Shown here one piece after another: positions 1-28,866 of a stretch of 64,000 nt of DNA. The position numbers and the translations under genes are program-made. The notes below the pieces were generated by a model. The model saw only the letters and a program-made list of their open reading frames with translations, was not told the DNA's origin and did not search any database. Position 1 is the first letter of the stretch; the number at the start of each line of letters is the position of its first letter. The DNA lies in NCBI GenBank assembly GCA_013433145.1, contig CM024173.1, positions 1,831,101 to 1,895,100 of the forward strand, in the 5' to 3' direction. Source of the stretch: Ascaris suum (Eukaryota > Nematoda > Chromadorea > Rhabditida > Ascarididae).

Positions 1-2885
1 ATTCGATTTATACGTCTTAATTACACATCAAACCTATATGAGATTATTGTATATATTTTCTGTTGTGCTGAAATATTCTGAACTTATAGTAAAGTATGAA
101 TGAATTTCTCAATTTCAAGTTGTAATTTCAAGTTGGTTATGCTCGCAAACATTATATATATGCTCAGAGTTTCATATGGATTTTATCTATCACCTGCGAA
201 TCTATAAACTTTTCCCCGACTATTGTAAGCCACCTGTATAAACTTCATTTTCATTCTATCTATCCGATTGCTATTATGTATAGAAAATTAAGATGATTAT
301 GGAAATTGTATTTAAGAGAGGTAAATGCAATGATCCGAGACGAGCTATCAATTCAAGCCAACAATATTAAAAAAAATCATACGATATTACTAACTAGTGA
401 CTACCGGTAATGGATTTTCTTGTCGAAACTCACCTTTTTTCATTGCCATTTTATATGCCTTCGTTTGTTATATATAATTGGCCTAGCTACATTTGGCCAC
501 AGCTTTCCAATTTCCTCACGATATCTATTCGAATTAGGTAAATTCAGCAACAAAACGTCGATAGGAGCCAAATCGAGCGAGTATTTATAGATGCGAGAGG
601 AGCATCACATCTGCGCTTTTACCTTCTCATGAATGCATGTTTTATCGACACGATTGCGCATTCGAATCGCGTCGATAAATCCTTTAATGAAGGAATTGAT
701 CACTTGAAGTGATCCTCTAACGGTGCAACTGTAATCCGTTGCTCGTCGATGCGGATAAATTTATGGATCAAACCCGATTTGAGAGCACATGATATCAGGT
801 GCTACGAATTCGAGTTAATCTGCTGCAGTAAATTGACTTCTAGTGAAAGTATAATAGAGTTACAACTATACTATAAAATATGACTGTTGAAAACGACCTT
901 GAAATTTTCGGCTATAAAACTTCTGTGTGTCGATGCTTAAAATGTTAATATCTATGCATCATTGAAAAAAAAAACATTTAATAGATAATAAGATAGAGAG
1001 GAAAGTTGCCATTCGCTAAAGCATCGTTGAAAACTTCATTTCATTGTGTGCGTTTTTTTTTTTTTGAGGACCAAGCACGAAACGATTACTTTGTTATGAA
1101 TATGCAAACTAAAATATCTATTCATTCTTGAACGAAATTGAAAGTTCATTAATTGAAGACCATCTTTGCATATTTCGTTGTAATAAACCAATCGAACATC
1201 ACTATGTCACTTCAAACTTGGGTAATTAAACAATAGGAAATAAAACTTGCCTACCTTATTGATTCATATCTCTATATATGACATGTATGCATTATTACGC
1301 ATATATGGTTAAAATTATTAGGGAGGAAAAAAAATTATAAGGTTGGTTTAATTCGGAAATTTCGGCTGATTAGATGAGCCAATACAAAATAAGAGTTGAG
1401 GTAAAATAAGAGTTGGAGGGGAGGGGAGGGGAGGGGAGGTAGGCTGAATGATATAGGCACCTGTAATCGAGGTTGATTTCGTCGAGCACGTTGTTGTTGA
1501 ACGCTATGTGCATTTCCCCCTATTGTGTCCCACAGACGCACCTCAAAGCCAGCTGCCCTATAGAATTTATTGCAAGCGTACAATGCTCACATTATACAAT
1601 TGCGTACGTCTTTCGTATGTGGTTATGGCGATTTCTTGTACTATATTGTTTGCTTTAGGTTGACTATTTATTGCATAATATTAAAATTATTCCTTATTTT
1701 AGTATTAATTTCCTAATAAAATTAAATTATTTTTTTTTAAATAAATATAAATGCGATCATAAAAAAAGTTGAAAATTTTTCATATAGGAAAAATTATGAA
1801 ATAACAGAAGAGAATTTTTTTTAAAAAGAACGCTGAATTATTTACTATTTTTCTATTCGTTATTTTATTTATAAAATAATAATTAAATTCGGTTAATATT
1901 TATGGCGATTTTTTTTTGAATAATTTTTCAATTAATTCAAAAATTTTGGAAGTTTTTTTTTGTTGAAAAATTTTCGAATTCCTTTTTATATGTTGAAAAA
2001 ATTTTCAAACGAATCTTTGAAAATTCTTTTTTTGTATAATTGTTGTTTTTTGTTTTGTCTAATGTCAACTATGATATCTTTTTTTTTGAAATCTTATAAA
2101 TATATCGATGTTCTCTTTAGTTTATTGAAAATCGACTATCTACAAAAAATATTTTCGAAATAATTCGGAAATAAAATTTTATATGCAATAAAATTTTTCA
2201 ATATTTTTGAAAATATTTTTATTCTTATGATCATATTTTATCGATTTTTCAGCATATTTTTCGGTTTGTTTAGCCATACAAGCGCGTTTATTATTTTTCT
2301 AGGCTTATATAGGCTTTGTTGCACTGAACTCTAAATGCATGTGCATATCGAAGGAGCGGGGGTGGTGCTTCTCACAGACGAGCAATGCACGCTGCATGTG
2401 TTGTTTGGCGATTTAAGAGTGCGCAATAGACATTCATGCTCTACGGCTTCTATCCCCCATTTTCTATCGTTTCTTGCCACATCGTTTTCTATTCCTACGC
2501 CTCTCCCCTCATCCCCTCCCCATCCTCATCCTTTATCCTATCATCCCCTCCTCTTTTTTAAAATTTCTTCAAGTATCACTTACTTCAAATTATTTAAATC
2601 ATCCGTTACTATTCACTAAAAAAAGTACAATTATCGAGCGCATTTAGTCAATAGAATACTGATATTAATTTTTGCTGCTCTATTTGGAGCAGAAATGAAT
2701 TTGTTATTGCGCGCTTGTTTATTGCATTTATTAATTAATTTTAATTCTTTTATAAGATGATTGTTTTGTGTTTTCAATTCTATACCACAAATATATCAAC
2801 GTTTGAATATTTCAGCTATAATTATTATATAGAAGAAAAATTCTTATTTTAGAATGTTCTCTAAAACTAAATCCTATTATAAGAT

Positions 2886-2888
<3 letters not shown>

Positions 2889-2982
<94 letters not shown>

Positions 2983-2984
2983 AA
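2889..2984. repeat. (AAAT)n tetranucleotide microsatellite
   Basis: About 24 tandem copies of AAAT/ATAA run without interruption. It is simple-sequence DNA in the flank upstream of dystroglycan. Confidence 0.95.
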
Positions 2985-3829
2985 AAAATATATAAATGTA
3001 GTTTATTTATTACACATTTTAGTTGTATAAAATTTTACAAGTGGAACCTATGAAATTGTTCATTTGGACTTATTATTAATTAGAATATTTATCAATTTTT
3101 TTTTTCTAATATAAATGCTAAAAAAATCTCTCGCTTATTTCGAAAATTCCCTTTGACCGATAAAATTGTTTGTTTGTATTTCATTTTATTTTAATTGTTT
3201 TTATTTATTTTTGAATGAATAAACGAGGAAATTTCTCGTTGAGAGATATTAAAAAAAAAAAAAAAAACCAACAATATTTTTCATTTGCTACTGCGTGGAT
3301 AATTCTTGAATTCATTGTTTATTTTGTTGATTGTTAATTTTTGCAAATAATTCAAACTAACTGAAGAGTGAATGTGTTATTTGACATAATTTTCACATAC
3401 GCTATGTTGGATTGAATTTAAAAGATGCATTTAGCAATCAGTTTTCCCTATTTTGCAATATTTTCTACTACCATTGACGGATAGATGAGTTGGACATTTG
3501 CGCCACAACATCTCAACACATTGTACAATATTTTACTTTTAAATGAACACATTCTATGGAGAAATACGCTTATATCACAACAATTCTATGCTACGTTGAG
3601 AAGAAATGGCGTTTAACTTACTATCGACGATGGATTTGAAGGAAAAGCCACCTAAAGGCCTAGTGATATTGCATTATTGGCTTCAATCTTTGAACGTCGA
3701 CTTCCTTCACCAATGTTTATAGGCCTTAGTGCTGTTTTGTTCTCACTTATCGATTTAGGGGTAAGAATTTATTTATAAGTATGTTTAATTCGTAATCTTC
3801 TTATATTTTCCCATATTGAGACACTAACT

Positions 3830-3981
<152 letters not shown>

Positions 3982-6423
3982 TTGATGGGAAAAGTAAAAA
4001 CACATATTTCACTCAAGTCACTTTTTGCTCAGAATAGGCTCTTAGTTTCGAGTTTTCATCTAGCCCTCCGTCATTGTAATATCGTCCTCGCTCGCTTTTT
4101 CGCTCATCTTCCAGAATGCATTTTTCTCTTCATGTTGTTTGTATTCTCTACCTGTACGTTTCACTCCCTTCATTTCCACACTATTTGCATTTATATCTGC
4201 AAATTCCATCAAATCACAATTGCTATATTCACACTATAGAAGTATAAAATCTGTTTGCTGCGAAAGCAGCATTAAACGATCACATGAGATGTTATCAGTG
4301 TACACAGTGAAAACGTTGCTGACTCAATGCACATTGCTATGAATGAGTTTTTTCTTTTCTGAATGCGCTGTACGATGTACCTATATTTATATCCTATAGA
4401 TTTTTATTTCTTTTCATTCCTTTCCTATAATCCTCCAATCGTTATCCATATAACCTATTTATATATTTGTGTTAAATATAAAATTACATCGTTAACAAAC
4501 CCTAAATTTTTCATTGCTTTTATTTCGTCTCGTAGCAGAATAAATTTTTGAAGTTGAGATTTCGAAATCTTTTCGAAGCTTTGGATTTTCGAAATCCTGG
4601 AAAAATTTTTCCGGAATCTCTGAATTATGCACTCATTTAGCCGCATAGAACTGTGGATGTTGAGGTTTTTCTGCGATCGTATTTGAATGATTCACGCCGT
4701 TGATGCATCGCGTTAATCTATCAGAATATATACAATTCAGTCGTGAGCTCTAAATGAAGCGGAAATTTTCTCAAATTGAGAGCGGATTGGTGAATCTACG
4801 ACTCCATATTGCTAGACGACTATCAAGAGTACTCTATATGTTTCCCTACATCGAAAGTTTATATATATAAAAAATCTATTTCTATTATTCGTTCATGTAA
4901 GAGCGAATAGAAAATTATTCATTACGATCATTTCAAAACTGACAAGTATTTTTTTTTCTATTTAATTGCACATAATCGAATCTCATTCTTACCTGAACGG
5001 TTTGATATGCAAATTTCAAAGTTAGTGTTACTTAAGCATACAACGGAATAAATTTATGCAAATAGTGTATTTGTTCGAATATCATTGAAAGGATCCAAAT
5101 TCTAATCATCAGGTATGACCTATTGCTAAGGACTTGCAAGATAAATTGTTGCATTTGGTTTGAAAAAAAACAACCCTCTACAATTTGTTTTCGTCGTTGT
5201 ATTTGCGCCTAATACGTTCATAATTATTAATAAAACTCTTTTTTTTTTCTCAATTTAAAAAATATTTTGCATAATTGTTGTTGATGTTTACGTTATAAAA
5301 TATACAATAGTTATGAGATGAAAAAAAAAAAGAAAAAAAGAATAATTTCCATTGGGTATATAATTCTTAATTATTTCATCTTGAAATATATGAAATCGAT
5401 ATTAGAGAAAAATGAAGCAAAAAAAAAAATCATTTTTCTAATTGAATGCTATAATTAAGCAATGAACCAAATTAAAATCCTATTCGATTGATGCGATAAA
5501 ATGAATAATGGAAAAAATTTACTTATTGTTTTTTTTTTTGAATGTCACAAAATTTGCATATTGAGTTTTAATCAAAGAAATAATTCCTCAAAATATTTTT
5601 GAATAATTTGTCTTTCTTTTCTTTCCCGGAACAAAAAAAAAACTATGAAAATAACAAAAATTCAAAAAAAAATTTTTTTTTCAACGGCAAAAATTCAGAA
5701 GAAATTTCACTTGCTGATTGTTGGAGTGATCGCTTAATAAACCTTAACGACGAAGATGAGAAAGCAAGGAAAATGGCTGACGGATATGGAAATCAGTCAG
5801 AAAATTTTCTCATTTGAAATATTAGTTATATAAATGCTCTTTGAATTTATAAAAGGTGTGGTTTTTAGAATTGATATGATTCCATAGAAGAAAAAAAAAT
5901 TGTATTGTTAGAGGAAATTATATTTTACGTATAGATATTGAATGATTTATTATTTATGCATATCATGATGACCGATCCAATGTTGGCATTCATAAATTAT
6001 TGCCGTTTACTTCATCGATAACTTGCATGGTATGCCGGTTTATTATCAATGCTATCTCAATGATACGATAATGCTCCGCTTGAATATGTATCCATTTTGG
6101 AAATTGATGCATTTATGACCCATGGACTTATCACTCCTGGACTTACAAGCGCTGAATACTTGTTTTATTATCGATGTTTCGATTTATTGCAGGTTTTTAA
6201 AAAATTTTCCTATTAATTTTGGATTTCTCATATTTGAATATTAGCTTTAAAATTTGCAAAAAAAAAATTTTTTTTTCATTAACTATTTGCTCGAGGTTTA
6301 CGAATAGATCGCTTTTAATGTTTAATGTTAAAGTCTTTCGAATGATTTCAATGCGCTTTATGAAGCGAATATGCCTCTTTATGTATACGTAAATATGAGA
6401 TGAGTTCTTACTCGCAATTGTAG

Positions 6424-18984
<12,561 letters not shown>

Positions 18985-20259
18985 CGATATCTCGTTGATG
19001 TCTTTATCGAAGCGTTGGCGAATGAAGGTCAAATCACCCAAATTGCCAAGATGGGTCTCATTGTAAAATTCGAATTTTTTAATTATTACTAGTTGATTAT
19101 GTTGAATATAATCGTCTATTTATTTTTTTTGTTGCTCTCAAATAATTCTTAAGAATTATTGAAGAAAGTCGGCGCATTTATGTTTGTAATTTCCTCATCT
19201 AGGTACTAGATTTTATTCATCGACGCACACCGTTTAACCGTTTTCCTCTTCATTCGCCCAATGACCCGAATCGTTCCGTGTTTGTCTTATCTGCTAGTTA
19301 TTTACCATTGTGCTTTGATTCGTTCCCATACGCCGAAATAGATGTGGCCATATTGGTATGGCGAAAGGATCGGCAAAGGAATTTTCAACGTATAGCCAAG
19401 GGATTGGCAAAGAAATTTTCCATTTGAAATCATTCTTTGGCTATCGTTTATCAGTGAAAAGAAAAAAAAATTTTATAACTAAATTTAGAGGAAATGGCAA
19501 TGAAACTCCGATCAGAACGATCAAATATAAGGCATTTATCGATTGTATTGCTGATCTATTTCTATATTCTGATTTAACGTTTTCTTCTCGGCAAATATCT
19601 AGAAATCATATTAATTCAATTCACTTCAAAATATCAATTTTGGAATGAAATATTTTGCAAGAACCAATTATCATTCTAATTGATCTGCGATATATTGTCT
19701 GATCATTTCTTCTATTGCTTAAAAATTTTTAGAATGCTAAAAAAAATTTGCAAATCAAATTTTTTATGGCGCCTTTAAATTTACATATGGCTCAAGAAAT
19801 AGTTTTTTTTTGGCTCACAGTATTTGCAAATTTTTAGTTCAAAGCGCATACTGTGCTAGCGTGCCTGGCGCTCTTTCCCAAATATTTAATATGATCGAAT
19901 GAAAAAAAAAAATGGGATAAACCAATAAAAAATTAGAGATATGCGCTAGAGATATTGGCACGATATGTGTTTTTACAATGCTACTCACTCTATTAGCCAG
20001 TTTCGTATGCTCCGAAACTATTTTAAAAAAATGCAAAATGCATTCATATTTCAACCGATCCCTCTCTTTTTTGGGCAAAAACTATTTGTTTCTTTTTATG
20101 GCCTAGTATGAAAAAAAGAAATATCCTATCGGTTGCATGTAAATTTTTCTCGGCTTTTAAAAATAGTCGTAATTCTTTTCGAAGTTGTTGAATAAGCTCG
20201 AATCTCGCTATAAATCGTCTCGTCGTGCATATTGTACTCAATAAACTTCATGTCTCTAG

Positions 20260-20339
20260 ATTCAGAGGTTCCCGAATTGAAAGTGATAGACGAGGAAACA
20301 GAAATCCACAAACAAGAAGCAGACAAAGTATTCGCATAA
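20260..20339 (+). CDS. Possible orphan terminal exon
   Basis: After the acceptor-like TGTCTCTAG, an open frame encodes a highly charged 25-residue tail (EVPELKVIDEETEIHKQEA) and ends in TAA. Its amino-acid composition is unlike translated non-coding AT-rich DNA. No partner exon or start was found, and on the other strand the same bases are also open. It may be a fragment of a gene with large introns or a chance frame. Confidence 0.2.
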
Positions 20340-23300
20340 TGTGCTTTTCTAATATATTCTATTTTTTTTTCTCGGAAATCTTAATGGATTCATATGTATG
20401 ATTCTGCCATAATGCTTACAATTGTATTTTCCATCTCTCGTAAAAGCATCCTATCCTAAAGTATAAGAAATATCGAAGAAATTTATTCCTTTTCCATAAT
20501 TTATATTTGAATAAATTTATATGATTGTATTCGATCAAAGAGCGATAGAAATTCAAAAAAAAAAAAAAATTCTCGAGAAATATTCGAAGATGGTGAAGGA
20601 GAGGAGAGAAAGAGATGGGGAGAAGGGGTTTCATAGTGTAGTTCAAGTAAATGAGATTACTGTTTCAAATAGTAACATTCTTACTAGACGCTAAGGTTGA
20701 ACAATAAAATGAAATACATACAGTGGTGCTTATCACAGTTTGTTTGATTTGCATTTTATCAATTGTTGTGTCGATTTCTTTGTTATTGATTATTGATATA
20801 TTTCCACATATCCAACGTGTTCATTGAGAGAGTGATATCGGGAAAAACAGAGACGATTCGAAAAAAAAATGGGGGAAAATTTTTGAAAAGGAATGCAAAA
20901 AAAAAACAATTAAAGAAAGATGATTCTAGCGCTCAATGTCGGTGTTGAATTTCATTCACGTTAAAGATTGGTAAAGAGTTTCTTTTTCGGGGAAGAATTT
21001 CCATTATTTTGCAATAAATATTTTAGCGGTAGGTAACATGACGCATTCTTTCTGTTCTTCTTTCCGCTTCCCTTCGCTCATATTCGCCGATAATTAGAAG
21101 TATTAAATAATGAAAAATGAGAAAAGAGGCTTCTTTGAATCCTTATGCATGCCCCTTCCCCCCTTCGTGGGCTGTTCGCTGGATCTTTGTGGAAATGAGA
21201 AAAGGAAACGAATTTACAGATAGATGCAAGAGATAGGTTGTACTGACATTTTTTAGAGATCATCGGCAACTGTAGCTGTAGCAAATGGCTGGATATAGTT
21301 GAAGTTTGATTTTTCGGCTCGGATATATGGCTATTTCGTTTCGCTTCATTGTCTGTGTCTGATGAATTGTTGTGCTGCTCTTTGTCTGCCAAGCATTGTT
21401 TATTGTCTGCGACACGATGGCTATTCAAAAGGCGCCTTTCAAATTTGCTATGCAAATTCATTATTGAGCTGTTCATATTTGTTTGCTATTTTTGAGTAAA
21501 TGCTCACGTTTTGTTTTGTATGTAAATAAAGCGACTGTCATTTCTTTACTTGTCAGTTCTCATAAAACGACTCAACCATTTCACATGCTGATTATGTATC
21601 GATGGAATTTTTTAGAGAAGTGGAGTCGACTCCGATTGGTTACATCGTTGAACTCTTCGATCGTTTATGGGAGAATAGCTCCATTCTTTTTATCTCTTGA
21701 TGTTAATTTCCAGGATGGTAGGGGAGGGAATTGTTTGTGATTATGCAAATGTTTGTTTATTTCATTTATATATGCCTAAAAAACAATAAATGAGGTTGTG
21801 TAATAAAAATACAACATCTATAAACTATGATGACAAGTTTCATTAGAAATTTGCATGAAGTGCGCCGAAAAGTGTTCTCCCTATATGAGGATATGTAGCG
21901 TCGAGATGATTTATCAACGGCTGATCTCAGCATTTTTGCAATGGGAAGATTGGACCATCTGTAATGCGTCTTGGGTGACCTTTTAATGAAACAACTTAAA
22001 ACGACTACTCTCAATAATTCATTAATAATTCAGTAAGACTTGTTCTGTTCTGATATGGAAGAGAAAATCAAACGATGCTATGATCTTTTATGGATTTCTT
22101 CATCTATTATAGCAGAATCGACTAAGAAATGAAACGTGATAGAGGGAAGGTGGAAAGAGAACAAAAAGCCGAGAAAATAACACAAAAGAATTTTCGATTC
22201 AATAATTATCACTAGAAATGCATATATAAATGAAGCCTATAATTTCATATAATTTCAGCCATCTTGAGATATATTTGGCCAAAGCAGATACTGAGGCCAA
22301 AGCAGATATTCAATTTCATGACTTTCAAATTTTTGAATCGCTCGTTGTCTGAAAGTCTCATCAGAGGGATAAATCGATAGACATAGACGTTTATCGTAAA
22401 TGATTGCTTTTTTTTTCTTACGATTCTATCGACCATCTATGAGAATAAACGTTTTGAATAATCGTTCAAAGTAAAAGTTTTAATGTTTTTCTATTTAGTA
22501 TGTTAACAGCATAAAACATCGAATATAGTGCATAAAGCAAAGTTCATTTGAGGACGCGTTAATGCCTACAAATATGAGCTTCTTGCGACGCTAATATATC
22601 AGTTTTAGCTGCTTGCTAAGGTACGATTTCTTATTTACTCGTTTAATTTCACTTCTACTTAATAGTACTGTTTATGTTTACCGAATGTAGGTTTCTTACA
22701 GCGATGATTTCAATATTAGAATAAATTTTAGTCAACGTTTATCAGCAACCATTTTTCTTAATTTACATGATTTTGCAATCGAAGAAGTATAGAGGAGCGT
22801 TTTTTGGTTGAATGACCGATTCACGGATATATGATATATTCATGATTCCTTCTTTATATTGCCTCTCCTTTGAGAGCTCCTAATTTCAGAACATTCCGAA
22901 CCATCCCCTTAATGCAATTTGATATTCAACCTTTTTGGATAGTATGAGACCTAAACAACTGGCGAGAGGCACTCTCAGGCCAATCGTGATAAAACCAGTA
23001 GTGGCTCCATGCATGCATTCGTAGTATGACGATAGCCTTATATTTAATAACTTCAAGCAGAGTTCTTGTCCATATATGAAATAATACTTTCTCGTTATAT
23101 TTTCGTGGAGTTGAATCCTCGGGGTTGCTGTCCAATAAGCAAGCGAATCAAGCATCACCTCAATGCATAAAATATCAAAAAGAAAGGATGTTATTGTTTG
23201 AGCATCGATTGGCAATAGTCGAATTGACTTCATTAGAGAAGCACTTTATCTAGTTGTGAAACAATTTTTCTTGAATATATGCGACATTTATGGGAAAATA

Positions 23301-23636
23301 TTATCTAATCTTATTTGTTCATTGATCATTTATGATTGTTAAACTGTTCATCGCATCGCACTTCCAAATAAAAAAATTTTCTCGCATGTTTATTTTCTTG
23401 AGAGACATTTCAATCAAGATATTATCGAATATACTAATAGCTCACCTTATTTTATTGCTAGACTTGCGTTCTTATGAATATAATATCATAGGAAACGATT
23501 ATCACCTTTGATTACGATTACACAAAGTTGACTAAAATTAATGAGGTATTCGTAAAAATGTAAAATATTCCACCCTCAAAGTTTATATTTGTCACATATT
23601 AATGTAGGTTACAAATTTGTTCGGTGAATTACACAT

Positions 23637-23682
23637 AAATATATATAAATATAAATATAAATAAATTATATATATAATATAT

Positions 23683-23713
<31 letters not shown>

Positions 23714-23760
23714 TATTTATATTTATATTTATATTTATATTTATATTTATATTTATACGC
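23637..23760. repeat. ATAAAT/TTTA/TATATT compound repeat with inverted symmetry
   Basis: A run of ATAAAT units is followed by (TTTA)n and then by ATTTAT units. The left and right parts are reverse complements in register, so the array could extrude as a hairpin. Confidence 0.85.
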
Positions 23761-24655
23761 AAATATAAATACAGATATATTCTGCAATATAAATATATAA
23801 ATATAAGTATATAGATAAGGACATTAAAAATTCTGCATTCGGAGTGTCCCTCATTTTTAGATGAAAATTTTTTCCCACTTCTACAGTTCGACGATCTTAG
23901 CAGTTATTCGCCTTTCAAATAATATTTGATCATTTCGGATCGATCAGAGATTAATTGAGCATTCCGAAATATCGATTAATTCAATCATTATATTTTGTGA
24001 ATCATCGATCACAACAATAAGTGCGTTTGATTGATATGTTTAATAATTAGTGTAGTATCTATCACGTGATCGAAAATATCGTAAGATCTAACTAATGAAA
24101 ATATTTATGGGCTGATTCACATAGAATGTGAATCATGTGAATTTCACGAGACTAATGAAAGATATCTAGGAATATGAATAAAAAAAACAACGAAAATCGA
24201 CTCTTCTTTCTTATCTATAAAACGTTGCCACTCACTTTGATAAGAAACAATGCTGCACTTTTGTTAGTAAATGCATATATCGAGATCTGAATGCTCGCCG
24301 CAGAAGTTGAAATGCAAGCATTGTCTTGCATTCATTTCTCCAGTGGTTTTATTTATTATGCGTTGTTTTCGCAAAATGCATTGTGATGAATATGTATGTA
24401 GCGTGTCTGTCTGTTTGTCCGTCTGTCTGTCCGCCTATCTATCTATCTGTCTGTGTAGTAGTATCAATTAGGGTATTATTAAATCTAGAATTATAAAAGT
24501 CGACGGGCGCTAAAGGCTCATAGCATTAACCTCATATATCCAATTATTTTGGCCTATGAAGTTAGAAAATAGTCACACAAATGCACTTGTTATTCAATTC
24601 TCCGCTGATCAGATTATCAAAAAAAGGATGTCTTCTACGGACGATTTTGCGATTT

Positions 24656-24816
<161 letters not shown>

Positions 24817-25618
24817 ATTTGGAAAAATGGCTTGTTCGGGAGCGGATACCAGAGAATTCCACCTATCGTGTCACTTCCTTTGGTCTCCTTTTCTACTCGT
24901 ACAATTTTCCATATGTTTTGCACCAATATTATAATGTAAAATTAAAGATCACACTATTAAATCATACTATTACTTAATACTGATATTATAATTCCATAAT
25001 AATAATATCCGATATTTGCATTAAATAATGAATGCATTAAAAAACACTTACAAGTAAATAATGTTTACCGTAGCGATATATTCTCTTCTAATTGAATGAA
25101 AAAATCGACTGAATGAAAAATCAATTTGATATACATTTTAATTTCGTTTCTTTTTCTATAATACACTATTCAATATTTCTTATCGTAATAGTCTCGGAGC
25201 TAAAGATACGAATTGCAATATATTTATTCATACTTCAATGTTTGTCTTGTCGAAATATTGCAATTGCAAATTTTTTTGAAATTACAAAAAAAAACGAAAT
25301 TGCAATCGAAAAATATACTCAAATTTTAAACATATTTAAATGATGCGCAAACTTTCGTAATTTCTCTCAAATGGAATTAACGATTAATTCTAAGAAACAT
25401 AATGATTAGCAAAGAGTTTAGTCGAAATTTATCGTATTACTAATTGAACTTTATTTTCAATTATTTTATTTTCAATTGCGATATCAAAAAATAGCATTTC
25501 TTAAAGCGAAATAATGAAAAAGATCGGCAAAAACACCACAATTTTCGAGATTCTAGAACTAAGATCGGAATTTTAATGTGGTGCTGCTGTTCACCTAAAT
25601 AGGCTCTAATTTCAGGTG

Positions 25619-28003
<2,385 letters not shown>

Positions 28004-28056
28004 AAATTAAAAGGGAAATTGCCGTTCGATTTCAGCCTTACAACATTTTTCGCAAC

Positions 28057-28062
28057 AATAAA
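28057..28062 (+). terminator. Polyadenylation signal of the elongase
   Basis: AATAAA lies 54 bp after the elongase stop codon, at a normal 3' UTR distance for a nematode mRNA. Confidence 0.7.
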
Positions 28063-28783
28063 TGTCACACAGAAATGTGTACATCTTATTGCCAGACAAG
28101 TTATTGCGAGAATTATATCTCTGGTGAATTTTTGCCGCTTAAAACCTCAATCTTAATTTAATACCCAAATTTAGACTATGCTTTAATAATTCAGCCAACA
28201 TTTGAACGTTGACTAAAATTTTAACAAATTTTCTCATCATTACAATAGATGCTTATATCATAAAGGGTTTAGCTGTCGGAGACGCACTTATCATATCGTA
28301 AGAACCAATTAGCATATATCTTATGCATTAAAAGAAATGCTCCATTTCTATGAGCACTCGATTTTTTTGACTAATAAACAACAATTACCCATAGATTTTG
28401 CAAATGCAACTAATTAACGACGAATGATGATATAGCGCCGCCAAACTTCAGAATATCCATATAACCGCAAATATCAAATGCATCAAAACATCTGTTCAAT
28501 ATTATCGAGAAGCAAACCCGTATAGATGAAGTGAAGAATATGTAAAATCATCATCAGGTGGCCACAAAAGGGCTGATAATAAATTTGTCTCTGTGACAGC
28601 ATACTATAAAATAATGCTTTCTCATATTTTATACAGGGATTTTGAGATAGAATAAAAATAAAAATATCGAAGATTATTTGATTCTGTGAAAGAAATAATT
28701 ATTTCAAGTTGACCAAACCATTTTTTTTTTGTTATTAATCTGCATGTTAAAATCAACAAATTAACCTAAGATGAAAAAAAAAA

Positions 28784-28789
28784 TTTATT
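28784..28789 (-). terminator. Polyadenylation signal of CC-repeat gene A
   Basis: On the minus strand AATAAA lies 78 nt after the stop codon at 28867-28869. The same signal is kept in the duplicate at 34049-34054. Confidence 0.7.
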
Positions 28790-28866
28790 CCCGATATACG
28801 AAAAATAGAATCAACAACTGTCATCTGCGAAGTGCAACAGATTCTTCCACTTGGATCGTCGATACT

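Noticed and set aside
434..449. Minus-strand ATGGCAATGAAAAAAG followed by a strong GTGAGT donor, as a first exon
   Set aside because: Only 16 nt are coding and the rest would lie beyond the window; chance is likely.
2335..2619. 94-codon plus-strand frame in a GC-richer patch
   Set aside because: The second half is a run of Ser/Pro/His from C-rich simple sequence, with no homology or splice sites.
21078..21476. 132-codon minus-strand frame
   Set aside because: No domain, no splice context, polar low-information composition, and overlapped by an open plus-strand frame.
22886..23233. 115-codon minus-strand frame, considered as a transposase fragment
   Set aside because: No DDE/D residues or transposon termini were seen, and an alternative open frame overlaps it.
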